Of a stretch of 64,000 bases of DNA, positions 18,305 to 27,955 are shown one piece after another (the stretch's first letter is position 1; each line of letters opens with the position of its first letter). Position numbers and translations under genes: made by a program. Under the pieces are notes generated by a model that saw only the letters and a program-made list of their open reading frames with translations, was not told the origin of the DNA and searched no databases. Source of the DNA: Paraflavitalea devenefica (GTDB lineage: Bacteria; Bacteroidota; Bacteroidia; Chitinophagales; Chitinophagaceae); assembly GCF_011759375.1 (NCBI RefSeq), contig NZ_JAARML010000001.1, positions 868,001 to 932,000 on the forward strand. The letters are read 5' to 3'.

Positions 18305-20347
18305 ATGTCAATACGATTGCTTTGTTGCCGGTGCCTGCTATGTATTGTATTGATCTTTCCAAAGTATATGCAGGGGCAAGACCCCTGGAAGGTGAGTGCT
18401 GCGAATATTAATCCGGCCGATTATTATGGTATCACAGTAGCCAATGGCATGATCGGCGTAGTATCATCGCCGGAACCTTTCAAAGTAAAAGATGTAGTGC
18501 TGGCCGGGGCGTATGACCTGTATGGCAGGGGGCGGGTAAGTAATTTCCTGCGCAGCTTTAACCTGCTGAATATGTACCTGGATATTGACGGCCAGCGGTT
18601 AGGCAGCAAGGGAGTTTCGAATAGGAGGCAGGAGCTCGATCTGCGGCATGCCGGCTTTACCACCTCTTTTGATTATGGCGATAAGGCTTCCATTTCTTAC
18701 ACGTATTATTCTTTACGGCATTTACCTTTTACGGTATTGATGGACATCACGGTGATCGCGAAGCAAAACATTACATTAGGCGCGGCCAGTGTAATGGAAG
18801 CGCCGGATGCTTTAAAGGACGTACAGAATTATTATAATGAAATAGACCGGCCGCATGTGGTAGTCAGTCTGCTCACTTCTACCGCGCAAAGTCCTACCGG
18901 CAAACTGCAACTATGCGCCTCCAATACCTTCCTGTTTACTGAGCCACATGGACAGGAACCCCGGGTGATCCATGAGATGTGGGATAACAATATGCACCTG
19001 ATGAAATTCAGCCGCACTTTACAAGCCGGCCAGTCCTACCGGTTCTCCATTGCCGGCAGTTCTATTACTTCCGCACATCATGATGATCCGCTGAATGAAG
19101 CAGAACGGCTTACCATCTTTGCACGGTTGGAAGGAAGGGATCGCCTGCTGCAATTCCACCACAAAGCCTGGGACGATCTGTGGAAGAGCGATATTACCAT
19201 TGAAGGCGACCCGCAAAGTCAACAGGATGTACACAGCATGTTGTACCACCTCTATTCTTTCAGCCGTGCCGGAACAGCTTTATCTCCTTCACCGATGGGG
19301 TTAAGTGGCCTGGGTTACAATGGACATGTATTCTGGGATACAGAATTATGGATGTACCCGGCTTTGCTGGTGCTGCATCCTGAAATCGCCCGGTCCATGG
19401 TAGAATACCGCTTCCAGCGCCTCGAAGCAGCCAGGCGCAATGCTTTTGCCCATGGCTATAAGGGCGCCATGTTTCCCTGGGAAAGTGCCGGCACCGGTGT
19501 GGAAGAAACACCGGTATGGGCATTGAGCGGGCCGTTTGAACATCATATTACAGCCGATGTAGCCATTGCCGCCTGGAATTATTATGCAGTAACACAGGAT
19601 AAAAACTGGCTGCGTACCACAGGCTGGCCACTGCTTTCGGCCACGGCCGACTTTTGGGCAAGCCGCGTAGAGCGTAATGGTCCCGGCCGGTATGATATCA
19701 AAAATGTAGTGGCTGCCGATGAATGGGCGGAGAATGTAGACAACAACGCATTTACCAATGCAGCCGCCAAAGCCAACCTGCAATATGCCACAGAAGCCGC
19801 CAAAATATTGGGGCTTACGCCCGACGCTGACTGGATGCAGGTGGCCGCGAATATCCCTATTTTAAAGATGGAAGATGGCGTTACCAGAGAGCATGCTGCT
19901 TATAAGGGAGAGGGCATTAAGCAGGCTGATGTGAATTTACTGGCCTATCCACTTAAAGAGATCACTGATCCCCAACAGGTCCGCAAAGACCTGACCTATT
20001 ATGAAACCCGCATTCCTGACCAGGGCACACCGGCTATGACCCAGGCTGTTTTTGCCCTGCTGTATGCAAGGCTGGGCGATGGAGAAAAAGCTTACACCGT
20101 TTTCAAAGAGGCGTACCTGCCCAATCTTAATCCGCCTTTCCGGGTCATTGCAGAAACGAAAGGAGGCACCAATCCTTACTTCGCTACAGGCGCCGGCGGT
20201 ATGATCCAGTGCATGCTGATGGGCTTTGGCGGACTGGATATTACACCCAAAGGCATCATCCAGGTAAAGTCAAAATTGCCTGCACAGTGGAAACGCCTCA
20301 CTATTACAGGAGTAGGCATGGAAAAGAAAACATTTGTAGTCAGGTAA
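18305..20347 (+). CDS. Exported GH65-family glycoside hydrolase/phosphorylase-like protein
   Basis: About 680 residues from the ATG at 18305 (a TTG at 18287 adds six). The N terminus has a signal peptide ending near YMQGQ. The GH65 organisation follows: an N-terminal beta-sandwich (YGITVANGMIGVVSS), then the (alpha/alpha)6 barrel with GLGYNGHVFWDTELWMYP, YKGAMFPWESAGTG and DEWAENVDNNAF. These motifs are closest to the alpha-glucosidase (PGGHG/ATHL1-like) branch rather than phosphorylases, but this needs alignment. It probably acts in the periplasm on alpha-glucosyl substrates; a trehalase is encoded 6 kb downstream. Confidence 0.85.
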   Translation: MSIRLLCCRCLLCIVLIFPKYMQGQDPWKVSAANINPADYYGITVANGMIGVVSSPEPFKVKDVVLAGAYDLYGRGRVSNFLRSFNLLNMYLDIDGQRLGSKGVSNRRQELDLRHAGFTTSFDYGDKASISYTYYSLRHLPFTVLMDITVIAKQNITLGAASVMEAPDALKDVQNYYNEIDRPHVVVSLLTSTAQSPTGKLQLCASNTFLFTEPHGQEPRVIHEMWDNNMHLMKFSRTLQAGQSYRFSIAGSSITSAHHDDPLNEAERLTIFARLEGRDRLLQFHHKAWDDLWKSDITIEGDPQSQQDVHSMLYHLYSFSRAGTALSPSPMGLSGLGYNGHVFWDTELWMYPALLVLHPEIARSMVEYRFQRLEAARRNAFAHGYKGAMFPWESAGTGVEETPVWALSGPFEHHITADVAIAAWNYYAVTQDKNWLRTTGWPLLSATADFWASRVERNGPGRYDIKNVVAADEWAENVDNNAFTNAAAKANLQYATEAAKILGLTPDADWMQVAANIPILKMEDGVTREHAAYKGEGIKQADVNLLAYPLKEITDPQQVRKDLTYYETRIPDQGTPAMTQAVFALLYARLGDGEKAYTVFKEAYLPNLNPPFRVIAETKGGTNPYFATGAGGMIQCMLMGFGGLDITPKGIIQVKSKLPAQWKRLTITGVGMEKKTFVVR

Positions 20348-20437
20348 GCTCCAGGCCATTGCTCCGATAGCTGTTCACACACAAATAATTTATTTATTCT
20401 ATTAGTAAATTTCTTATATTGTGTATACAGAACACTA

Positions 20438-21001
20438 ATGACTGCTTTGAAAAGAATTGCTGCCATACTACTACTGGGAATCCTTTTCTTCAATTGGTTC
20501 GGCTACCGCATCCTGGCCGATTTACTACAACAACGAGCTGATATTGAACTGGAAGCACGTCTTGACCAGGCTGATTATGATGAGTCGAGCCTGATTGAAT
20601 TGCGGGTTACCCTAAACCTGCCCTATCAAACCAACTGGACCGGTTTCGAGCGGGTAGATGGAGAAATAGAGATTAATGGTATCCATTATAAATATGTAAA
20701 ACGCAAGGTGGAAGAGGGGCAACTGGTTTTACTATGCCTGCCCAATGAGGAAAAGATGCGCCTGCAAACAGCCCGTGATGATTTTTTCAAACTGGTCAAC
20801 GACCTGCAACATCCCTCCCAGAATAAGAAATCTGACAACCATTCCTTTTCCTTTAATAGTTTCTCTACAGAATACTGGTCGCAGAAAAATGACTGGTATT
20901 TCACCGCGCTATCAGATGAGCCATTGCATTACCGCAATGCGAATGACATCCTGAAAACGGGCTGCTATACTTCCACGCCCGGGCAACCTCCTGAGGCCTG
21001 A
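20438..21001 (+). CDS. Conserved-type hypothetical protein, membrane-anchored
   Basis: 187 residues: one N-terminal membrane helix or uncleaved signal (IAAILLLGILFFNWFGYRIL), then a charged domain (DLLQQRADIELEARLDQADYDE). The middle is strand-rich (LIELRVTLNLPY, DGEIEINGIHYKYVKRKV), and the tail is polar with a lone Cys near the end. I do not recognise a family. It follows the GH65 gene by 90 bp in the same direction. A GGGGC/GCCCC hairpin lies just after it (21021-21038) without a T run. Confidence 0.6.
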   Translation: MTALKRIAAILLLGILFFNWFGYRILADLLQQRADIELEARLDQADYDESSLIELRVTLNLPYQTNWTGFERVDGEIEINGIHYKYVKRKVEEGQLVLLCLPNEEKMRLQTARDDFFKLVNDLQHPSQNKKSDNHSFSFNSFSTEYWSQKNDWYFTALSDEPLHYRNANDILKTGCYTSTPGQPPEA

Positions 21002-21156
21002 GGGGATCGCCTTTTCCCCTGGGGCAGCATTATGCCCCGAAACCGCATTTCACTTTTATTAGTACGGCGTTTATTTTTTGACGTCCTGGTATTTCACGTT
21101 GGAGGTTTCATGTCTTACGTGCAATATCCGGCCATTCACAATTATCCGTTTCTTTC

Positions 21157-22500
21157 ATGCGCAAGATCATCCATGCCATTATAGTGCTGACGATAGCAGC
21201 ATCCTGTAACCGTGCGAATGATTACCAACAGGTATTACATGACCCAAGCCTGTACAGCCACCTCACCGGACAAGTAACAGAGATCATGACCTTCAACATA
21301 TTTACGCCGCCGGTGGCCAGCAGGGTATATGCTTATGCACACCTGGCAGCGTATGAAGTGACGGCAAAGGGCGACAGCAATTATGCTTCACTCGAAGGAC
21401 AGTTGAAGGGTTTACAAAATATTCCTGCCCCCGGACCCGGCAAGCTGATTGATTATCCATATGCATCCATGATCGCTTTTATGGAAGTGGGCAAAACACT
21501 CACTTTTTCCAATGCCACTATGGACAGCATTGTTAACTCGCTCAAGCTGCTGGCCAAAGAGCATGGCATGCCCGACTCAATGGAAGCGCATTCAACAGCT
21601 TATGGCCTCAGCGTGGCCAAAGCAATACTAGCCTGGAGCAAGAAAGACAACTATGCCCAAACCCGGTCGGCAGCCAAATACACCGTACCTGAAGAAGAAG
21701 GGAAATGGATACCTACCCCGCCGGCCTATATCCAGGCTGTAGAACCGCACTGGCGTACTATTCGCACCATTGCCATAGACAGCGCCAGCCAGTTTGCCCC
21801 ACCGCCTCCTGTTCCTTTCAGTAAAGATTCCACCAGCGAATTTTACAACTGGGCAAAGCAGGTATATGATACCGTAAATAACCTTACCGATGAACAAAAA
21901 GCCATTGCCAGCTTTTGGGATTGTAATGGGTTTAAAGTAAACATTGTTGGCCATGCCATGTTTGCCACCAAGGCCATGACACCGGGTGGCCACTGGATGG
22001 GCATTGTAGGCATTATTTGCAAAGACAAAAAAACTGATTTCGCCAAAACGGTACAAACCTATGCTACCGTTTCATTCGCATTGATGGATGCTTTTATTTC
22101 CTGCTGGGATGCCAAATTTAACTGGAACCTGATACGACCCGAATCAGTCATCAACCAATACATTGATCCCAACTGGAAACCCTTTTTACAAACCCCTCCT
22201 TTCCCTGAATATACCAGCGGTCACTCAGAGATATCCAGCGCTGCCGCCACCGTACTGGAACATTTATATGGTACGGCGATAGCTTTCCGTGATTCTACAG
22301 AACGCGCCTGGGGCTGGCCCGACCGCCATTTTCAATCCGTACGGCAAGCCGCTGATGAAGCGGGCCTCAGCCGCTTTTATGGGGGCATCCATTACAGGCG
22401 CTCTATAGAAGTAGCCAGAGACCAGGGCATCCGGCTTGGCAATTATGTAATGACCAAACTGCAAACCGACAAGCAGCAAACCAAACTTGCTGCCCAATAA
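21157..22500 (+). CDS. Vanadium-haloperoxidase/PAP2-like lipoprotein A
   Basis: 447 residues, with a lipoprotein signal ending LTIAASC. The vanadium-haloperoxidase signature appears as KFNWNLIRP (K-x6-RP), YTSGHSE (TSGH for PSGH) and SRFYGGIHYRRS (SR-x5-H). The Asp normally three residues after that His is Ser here. The family binds vanadate or phosphate and includes haloperoxidases and acid phosphatases. This copy probably keeps the pocket but may differ in activity. First gene of a four-gene operon with two outer-membrane proteins and a second paralogue. Confidence 0.82.
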   Translation: MRKIIHAIIVLTIAASCNRANDYQQVLHDPSLYSHLTGQVTEIMTFNIFTPPVASRVYAYAHLAAYEVTAKGDSNYASLEGQLKGLQNIPAPGPGKLIDYPYASMIAFMEVGKTLTFSNATMDSIVNSLKLLAKEHGMPDSMEAHSTAYGLSVAKAILAWSKKDNYAQTRSAAKYTVPEEEGKWIPTPPAYIQAVEPHWRTIRTIAIDSASQFAPPPPVPFSKDSTSEFYNWAKQVYDTVNNLTDEQKAIASFWDCNGFKVNIVGHAMFATKAMTPGGHWMGIVGIICKDKKTDFAKTVQTYATVSFALMDAFISCWDAKFNWNLIRPESVINQYIDPNWKPFLQTPPFPEYTSGHSEISSAAATVLEHLYGTAIAFRDSTERAWGWPDRHFQSVRQAADEAGLSRFYGGIHYRRSIEVARDQGIRLGNYVMTKLQTDKQQTKLAAQ

Positions 22501-22537
22501 CAACCAATAACACCTGTAAATTTTTAACACACTGCGT

Positions 22538-23632
22538 ATGAGAAAGTTTCTTGCCATTTTGATGATCGTATTGATGATTGCTCCTGAGCGTACGAATGCA
22601 CAAGGCTGCGTAGCCATTCGCAGCACCGGAGCTATGTGTATGAAGCCGGATGCTACTGCTGATGCCCACAAAGGATGGCAGCTCAATACCTCTTACCGTT
22701 ACTTCCGGTCATTCCGCCACTTTGTAGGAACAGAAGAGCAAAAAGAAAGATTGGAGCATAATACCGAGGTGATCAACTGGCAGCATAGCCTGGACCTGGC
22801 ACTGGTGCGTCATTTCAACAGCCGCTGGTCATTGGCCATGAACATGCCCATCATTTCCAATGTACGCTCCTCACTGTATGAGCATGGTGGTAATAATGCC
22901 GGCAAAAATGCCCGCAATAAAACACGTTCTTTTGGAGTAGGGGATATCCGGTTCACCGGTTATTACTGGCTGCTTGATCCCGCCAAATCGCGTAAGGGGA
23001 ATATACAGGTGGGACTTGGTATTAAACTGCCCACCGGTGATTATAAATACCAGGATTTCTTTGTGAAGAATGATAGTACAAAGATATTGGGACCGGTAGA
23101 CCAGTCCATACAATTGGGCGACGGTGGTACCGGGTTCACCACAGAAGTCAATGCCTACTATAATTTTTCAGAGAACATCGGTGTGTATGGCAACTTCTAT
23201 TACCTCTTCAATCCCAGGGAACAGAATGGGGTATCTACCGCCCGCGGTGGCACACCCTCGGCTACTGCCATCACTTACGGCAGCAGCGTGATGAGCGTTC
23301 CCGATCAATACATGGCCAGGGCCGGCGTCATTGCATCACTGGATGGGATCAGCTTTTCGGCCGGCGCACGCATGGAATGTGTTCCCTCAACAGACCTGAT
23401 CGGTGGCAGCAGCGGCTTCAGAAGGCCGGGATATGTGCTCTCTGTAGAACCAGGCCTCGCTTATCAATTTAAAAAATTCGGCGCCTTTGCTACCGTACCC
23501 ATAGCCCTGAAACGCGACCGCACCCAAAGTTATGCCGACAAACAAAGAACAAGGATAACCGGCGTGTATGCACAGGGGGATGCCGCCTTTGCCGATTACT
23601 CTATTAACATAGGATGTTCTTTCAAGCTGTAA
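22538..23632 (+). CDS. Outer-membrane beta-barrel protein
   Basis: 364 residues with a signal peptide ending near RTNAQG. The mature part is rich in alternating beta strands with Gly/aromatic positions (HSLDLALVRHFN, IQVGLGIKLPTGDY, GFTTEVNAYYNFSENIGVYGNFYYLF) and a C-terminal SINIGCSFKL strand, typical of small transporter-like barrels. LPTGDY is a common motif of such porin-like proteins. It starts 37 bp after haloperoxidase-like gene A. Confidence 0.75.
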   Translation: MRKFLAILMIVLMIAPERTNAQGCVAIRSTGAMCMKPDATADAHKGWQLNTSYRYFRSFRHFVGTEEQKERLEHNTEVINWQHSLDLALVRHFNSRWSLAMNMPIISNVRSSLYEHGGNNAGKNARNKTRSFGVGDIRFTGYYWLLDPAKSRKGNIQVGLGIKLPTGDYKYQDFFVKNDSTKILGPVDQSIQLGDGGTGFTTEVNAYYNFSENIGVYGNFYYLFNPREQNGVSTARGGTPSATAITYGSSVMSVPDQYMARAGVIASLDGISFSAGARMECVPSTDLIGGSSGFRRPGYVLSVEPGLAYQFKKFGAFATVPIALKRDRTQSYADKQRTRITGVYAQGDAAFADYSINIGCSFKL

Positions 23633-23672
23633 GTATTACAGCCAACCATTACTTAACTGCTTAAACCATTGT

Positions 23673-24623
23673 ATGAACTGCCTGAACTATTACAAGCGCA
23701 TCTGTATCATTGTTGGCTGCCTGGCATTGCTATATACGCCGGCCAGGTCGCAAACGGATATAGATGGGATCATGATGACGAAAAATAATTTCTGTACCGG
23801 CCTTATGTATGGGTACAGTAGCTGGACAGATTATTGGGAAGGTACTTTGAAACGGGATAATGAAAACCTCGGCAGGGTATCTACCCAAATGATCGGGATA
23901 ATGGGTAATTATGGCATTACCGATAAGCTCAATGTACTGTTCAGTTTGCCTTATGTTTCCACCAAAGCTTCTGCAGGTACCCTGCATGGTCTGGAAGGTG
24001 TGCAGGACCTGAGCCTGTACATAAAATGGATGGTCATCAGCAAGGGTGATTTTTCGGCGTATGCCATTGGCGGTTATTCTTTCCCGGTTTCCAATTATAC
24101 AGCAGATTTCTTACCGTTGTCTATCGGTTTGCGCAGCCGTAATATCTACCTGCGCGCCATGGCCGATCAACAGTTCGGCCGCTTTTTCGTGACTGGCTCC
24201 GGCACCTATGTGCAACGCAGCAATATTAAGATTGACCGCACGGCCTATTATACCACAGAAATGCACCTTACCAATGAGGTAGAGATGCCCGATGCCGCAG
24301 CCTTCAATCTGAGAGGCGGTTACCGGCATGGCAACCTTATTGCCGAAGCGGTTGTGGACAACTGGACCACACTGGGAGGATTTGATATTAGCCGCAACAA
24401 TATGCCCTTCCCGAGCAATGAGATGAATGCCACGAGGCTGGGCGTCAATTTCAAATATGAACTGGCCGCTGTACCCGGCCTTTCTTTCATTGGTGGCGGC
24501 AATTATACGATTGCCGGCAGGAATGTGGGACAGGCTACCAGTGTGAATGGCGGTATATTTTACATCATCAATTTCAAAGGCAGGAAGTCATCTGTCAAAC
24601 CTTCATCTCCCAAAACTAACTGA
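23673..24623 (+). CDS. Outer-membrane beta-barrel protein
   Basis: 316 residues, signal peptide ending near TPARSQ. The mature sequence has repeated amphipathic strands (GIMGNYGITDKLNVLFSLPY, FSAYAIGGYSFPVSNY, LSFIGGGNYTIAGRN) and ends in a basic, Ser/Pro tail. The gene overlaps neither neighbour, but its stop (24621-24623) is one base before the ATG of the next gene, so translation is probably coupled. Ligand unknown; likely channel or sensor for the operon's lipoproteins. Confidence 0.75.
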   Translation: MNCLNYYKRICIIVGCLALLYTPARSQTDIDGIMMTKNNFCTGLMYGYSSWTDYWEGTLKRDNENLGRVSTQMIGIMGNYGITDKLNVLFSLPYVSTKASAGTLHGLEGVQDLSLYIKWMVISKGDFSAYAIGGYSFPVSNYTADFLPLSIGLRSRNIYLRAMADQQFGRFFVTGSGTYVQRSNIKIDRTAYYTTEMHLTNEVEMPDAAAFNLRGGYRHGNLIAEAVVDNWTTLGGFDISRNNMPFPSNEMNATRLGVNFKYELAAVPGLSFIGGGNYTIAGRNVGQATSVNGGIFYIINFKGRKSSVKPSSPKTN

Positions 24624-24624
24624 C

Positions 24625-26178
24625 ATGAAAAAGCTGTTATTCTTCCCTATTGTTATAATAGCTGTTGGTATTATCATACCACTCTCCTGTTCCAAGGATG
24701 TGGATGGCAGAACGGATAACCTGCCACCCTTACAACCAGCCAAAACAGATATTGATGGCGGCGCCTGGAAACCCATCCTGCTTACTACGGCAGGAGAGAT
24801 TGCGGTACCGGTACCGGCCGCTGTTACCACACCGGATTACATTGCCCAGATCAATGAGATCAAAACCTGGCAGGCCGATCTTACCGATCGGGAAAAAGAC
24901 CTGGTAAAATACTGGAGTGCAGGCGCTGTGCTTCGCTGGAATGAGATCCTGCGCGAACTGGTAGCCAAACACAACCTGCCGCCTTATCAAAATGAAGATG
25001 GCACTTACCCGGTTCCCAATGCCAATAACCCATTGGCTTATCCGCAATTTCCCTTTGCCAACCCGCCTTTTGCATCCCGGGCGTATGCTTATGTGAGCGC
25101 CGCCCAATACGATGCACTGGTAGCGGCCTGGCATTATAAAAAACTGTATAACCGCCCGGCGCCTTATAAAACAGATGCCACATTGAAAGTGCTGATACCG
25201 CAAAGCGACCTGCCATCGTACCCTTCAGAGGATGCAGTAGTAGCCGGTGCTGCCGTGGAAATGATGAAGCTGTTGTTTCCCGGCGACCAGGATTTTATAC
25301 AGCAAAAAGCCGAAGAGCACAAACGGGCCCGCATTATCGCAGGCGCCAACGTGCGTAGTGATATAGAAGCCGGTGAAGCGCTTGGCAGGGCAGTAGCACA
25401 AAAGTTTGTGACCCGTGCCAGGGGCGACAGGGCCGGTGTTGCAGGCGGCAACCAGGCCTACTGGACCCAACTGGAAACAGATTGCATTGCCAAAGGAGAA
25501 ACGCCCTGGTATAGCCTGGAAACGCCCAAACGCCCTCCTATGCTGCCCATCTTTGGGAAAGTAAAGGCTTTCCTCTTCGATTCACTCACTTGTATTGCGC
25601 TGCGCCCCGGACCACCGCCATTAACCGGCAGCGACAAAATGAAGGAAGAAACAAAAGAGATCTATGAATATGTAAACAATCCCACCCGTGAACGTATACG
25701 CATTGTTCATTTCTGGGCCGATGGGGTAGGTACCTATACCCCTGCCGGGCATTGGGATGCCATTGCCGCGGAAGACTTTATTAAAAAGAACTACAGTGAG
25801 CTGCGCTGGGCCCGCAATATGGCCTTGCTGAATATGTCGTTGATGGACGCCGCCATTGTATGCTGGGATACCAAGTTCTATTATTTTAATCCCCGCCCCT
25901 CCCAGTTGGACCCACGGATAAAAACGCTCACCGGCGTTCCCAATTTCCCGGCCTATATATCCGGCCACTCCACTTTCAGCGGGGCAGCCGCAGCCATCCT
26001 GGCGCACATCGTGCCTGAAAAAGCAACTGCTTATAATGACATGGCGAAGGAAGCATCCCTGTCGCGCATGTATGGTGGTATCCACTACCGGGCCGATTGT
26101 GAAGTGGGCCTGCAGGTAGGTAAAAACGTAGGGAACTATGCTGTAGAGCGCGCCAAAACAGATGGTGCAGGTGATTAA
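24625..26178 (+). CDS. Vanadium-haloperoxidase/PAP2-like lipoprotein B
   Basis: 517 residues from the ATG at 24625, chosen because it gives a lipoprotein signal (MKKLLFFPIVII...PLSC) and abuts the previous stop. The C-terminal half has the complete haloperoxidase signature: KFYYFNPRP, ISGHS and SRMYGGIHYRAD, with the terminal Asp present. A substrate-side segment HFWADGVGTYTPAGHW precedes it. It is paralogous to the first gene of the operon but larger, mostly through its N-terminal half. A strong terminator follows at 26236. Confidence 0.85.
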   Translation: MKKLLFFPIVIIAVGIIIPLSCSKDVDGRTDNLPPLQPAKTDIDGGAWKPILLTTAGEIAVPVPAAVTTPDYIAQINEIKTWQADLTDREKDLVKYWSAGAVLRWNEILRELVAKHNLPPYQNEDGTYPVPNANNPLAYPQFPFANPPFASRAYAYVSAAQYDALVAAWHYKKLYNRPAPYKTDATLKVLIPQSDLPSYPSEDAVVAGAAVEMMKLLFPGDQDFIQQKAEEHKRARIIAGANVRSDIEAGEALGRAVAQKFVTRARGDRAGVAGGNQAYWTQLETDCIAKGETPWYSLETPKRPPMLPIFGKVKAFLFDSLTCIALRPGPPPLTGSDKMKEETKEIYEYVNNPTRERIRIVHFWADGVGTYTPAGHWDAIAAEDFIKKNYSELRWARNMALLNMSLMDAAIVCWDTKFYYFNPRPSQLDPRIKTLTGVPNFPAYISGHSTFSGAAAAILAHIVPEKATAYNDMAKEASLSRMYGGIHYRADCEVGLQVGKNVGNYAVERAKTDGAGD

Positions 26179-26235
26179 ACTTTGTATTCAACCAACAATA
26201 CTTCGTCTTTAGTCTATAGTAGTTATAAATGGCAC

Positions 26236-26264
26236 CGCCCCCGTTTTCACGGGGGCGCATTTTT
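26236..26264 (+). terminator. Rho-independent terminator of the haloperoxidase-like operon
   Basis: CGCCCCCG (26236-26243) pairs with CGGGGGCG (26250-26257) around a TTTTCA loop, followed by a short T run at 26260-26264. It lies 58 bp after the operon's last stop. Confidence 0.85.
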
Positions 26265-26313
26265 ATGTGGCAGATATTATGCTTAATTTAGAAGTATCCA
26301 AACCGGTCGGCGT

Positions 26314-27909
26314 ATGAAAAAAACGATAGGACTTTTTTCGTTGATAGGGTATTTATTGGCCGCTGTTGCCCAGTCGCCTGCCACTCCCGATAAGATCTAT
26401 GGCGACTTATTCCACCAGGTGCAGATGAGTAAGATATTTCCGGATGGAAAAACTTTTGTAGACTGTATTCCCAAACGCGCTCCCAAAGACATCATGTACG
26501 ATTACGGCCTGCGCAAAGGCCCGCAACTTGACCTGAAGAAGTTTGTAGAAGAGAATTTTGAATTACCACATACGCCGCAGATCAATTATGTTACCCGCGA
26601 AAAAGACGTGGTGATGCACATCAAAAACCTCTGGGGTGTACTTCGCCGGCAGCCGGATAGTGTAACCATCTCCCCCACCGGGAGCGGCCAGGGGGCTACT
26701 TCCTTATTGCCATTACCTTATCCCTACATAGTACCGGGTGGACGCTTCCGGGAGATCTATTACTGGGACTCCTATTTCACCATGCTGGGCCTGAAAGAAA
26801 GTGGAGAAACAGCTATGATCGAAAATATGGTGAAAAATTTTGCCTATCTCATAGAGACCTACGGCCATATCCCCAATGGCAACAGGACCTATTACCTCAG
26901 CCGTTCCCAGCCTCCTTTTTTTGCGTTGATGGTAGAATTGCTGGCCGAAGTAAAAGGCGATTCCATCTATGCCGACTTCCTGCCTGCCCTGCAAAAAGAA
27001 TACAGCTTCTGGATGGAAGGCGCTGATAAACTGGCTCCCGGGCAGTTTGCCAAAAGGGTGGTGAAGTTGCCCAACGGCACGGTCATGAACCGTTACTGGG
27101 ATGATAATCCCGCACCCCGCCAGGAAAGCTACCGCGAAGATGTGGAAACAGCCGAAAGATCAAAGCGTAATAAAACAGAGATGTACCAGCACCTGCGGGC
27201 AGGCGCGGAAAGTGGCATTGATTTCAGCAGTCGCTGGTTTGCCGATAAGAAAAGCCTTGCCACTATTCAAACAACCCATTATATCCCCGTTGACCTGAAT
27301 GCCCTGCTCTACAAACTGGAGCTGGTGATTGCGAAAGGCGCTATGGTAAAACATGATGACAGCACTGCCAGCCTGTTCCGTAAAAAGTCTGACCGGCGAC
27401 TGGCAGCCATTGACAAGTTTTGCTGGAGCAGAACACTCAATTTTTATACAGATTATAATTTCAGGACCCGGAAACAATCTACCATCGTATCACCGGCAGG
27501 TATGTATCCCTTCTGCGTCTTTACCAAAAAGCCGGATTATATGAGCCTGCTGGCGCGCCGGGCTGGTGAAGTGATCAAAGAAAAGCTCCTGAAAGATGGC
27601 GGTGTTACCACCACAGCCAATACTACCGGTGAACAGTGGGATGCCCCCAACGGGTGGGCACCCCTCCAATGGATGACGATCTGGGGACTTGATCGCAGCG
27701 GTCAGCGGGAACTGGCCAGGGATATTGCCGACCGCTGGATGAAACTGAACATCGATGTATTCCAACGTACCGGCAAGCTGATGGAAAAATACAATGTCGT
27801 TGATACCAAACTGGAAGCCGGTGGCGGTGAATACGCCGGGCAGGATGGCTTTGGCTGGACCAATGGCGTATTGCTGAAGCTGATCAGCAAATATGGCTTA
27901 CCGAAATAA
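26314..27909 (+). CDS. treA: Periplasmic trehalase (GH37)
   Basis: 531 residues with a signal peptide ending near AAVAQS. Both trehalase signatures are present: PGGRFREIYYWDSYF near residue 143 and QWDAPNGWAP near residue 440; the acid near RSGAESGIDFSSRWF region (RAGAESGIDFSSRW) matches the catalytic Asp segment. It hydrolyses alpha,alpha-trehalose to two glucose in the periplasm. The length fits the bacterial TreA family. The beta-lactamase-like gene starts 46 bp downstream. Confidence 0.94.
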   Translation: MKKTIGLFSLIGYLLAAVAQSPATPDKIYGDLFHQVQMSKIFPDGKTFVDCIPKRAPKDIMYDYGLRKGPQLDLKKFVEENFELPHTPQINYVTREKDVVMHIKNLWGVLRRQPDSVTISPTGSGQGATSLLPLPYPYIVPGGRFREIYYWDSYFTMLGLKESGETAMIENMVKNFAYLIETYGHIPNGNRTYYLSRSQPPFFALMVELLAEVKGDSIYADFLPALQKEYSFWMEGADKLAPGQFAKRVVKLPNGTVMNRYWDDNPAPRQESYREDVETAERSKRNKTEMYQHLRAGAESGIDFSSRWFADKKSLATIQTTHYIPVDLNALLYKLELVIAKGAMVKHDDSTASLFRKKSDRRLAAIDKFCWSRTLNFYTDYNFRTRKQSTIVSPAGMYPFCVFTKKPDYMSLLARRAGEVIKEKLLKDGGVTTTANTTGEQWDAPNGWAPLQWMTIWGLDRSGQRELARDIADRWMKLNIDVFQRTGKLMEKYNVVDTKLEAGGGEYAGQDGFGWTNGVLLKLISKYGLPK

Positions 27910-27955
27910 TCGTTTAAACGGCCATTTCAAATACCTTCGCATAAATTTCATAATC

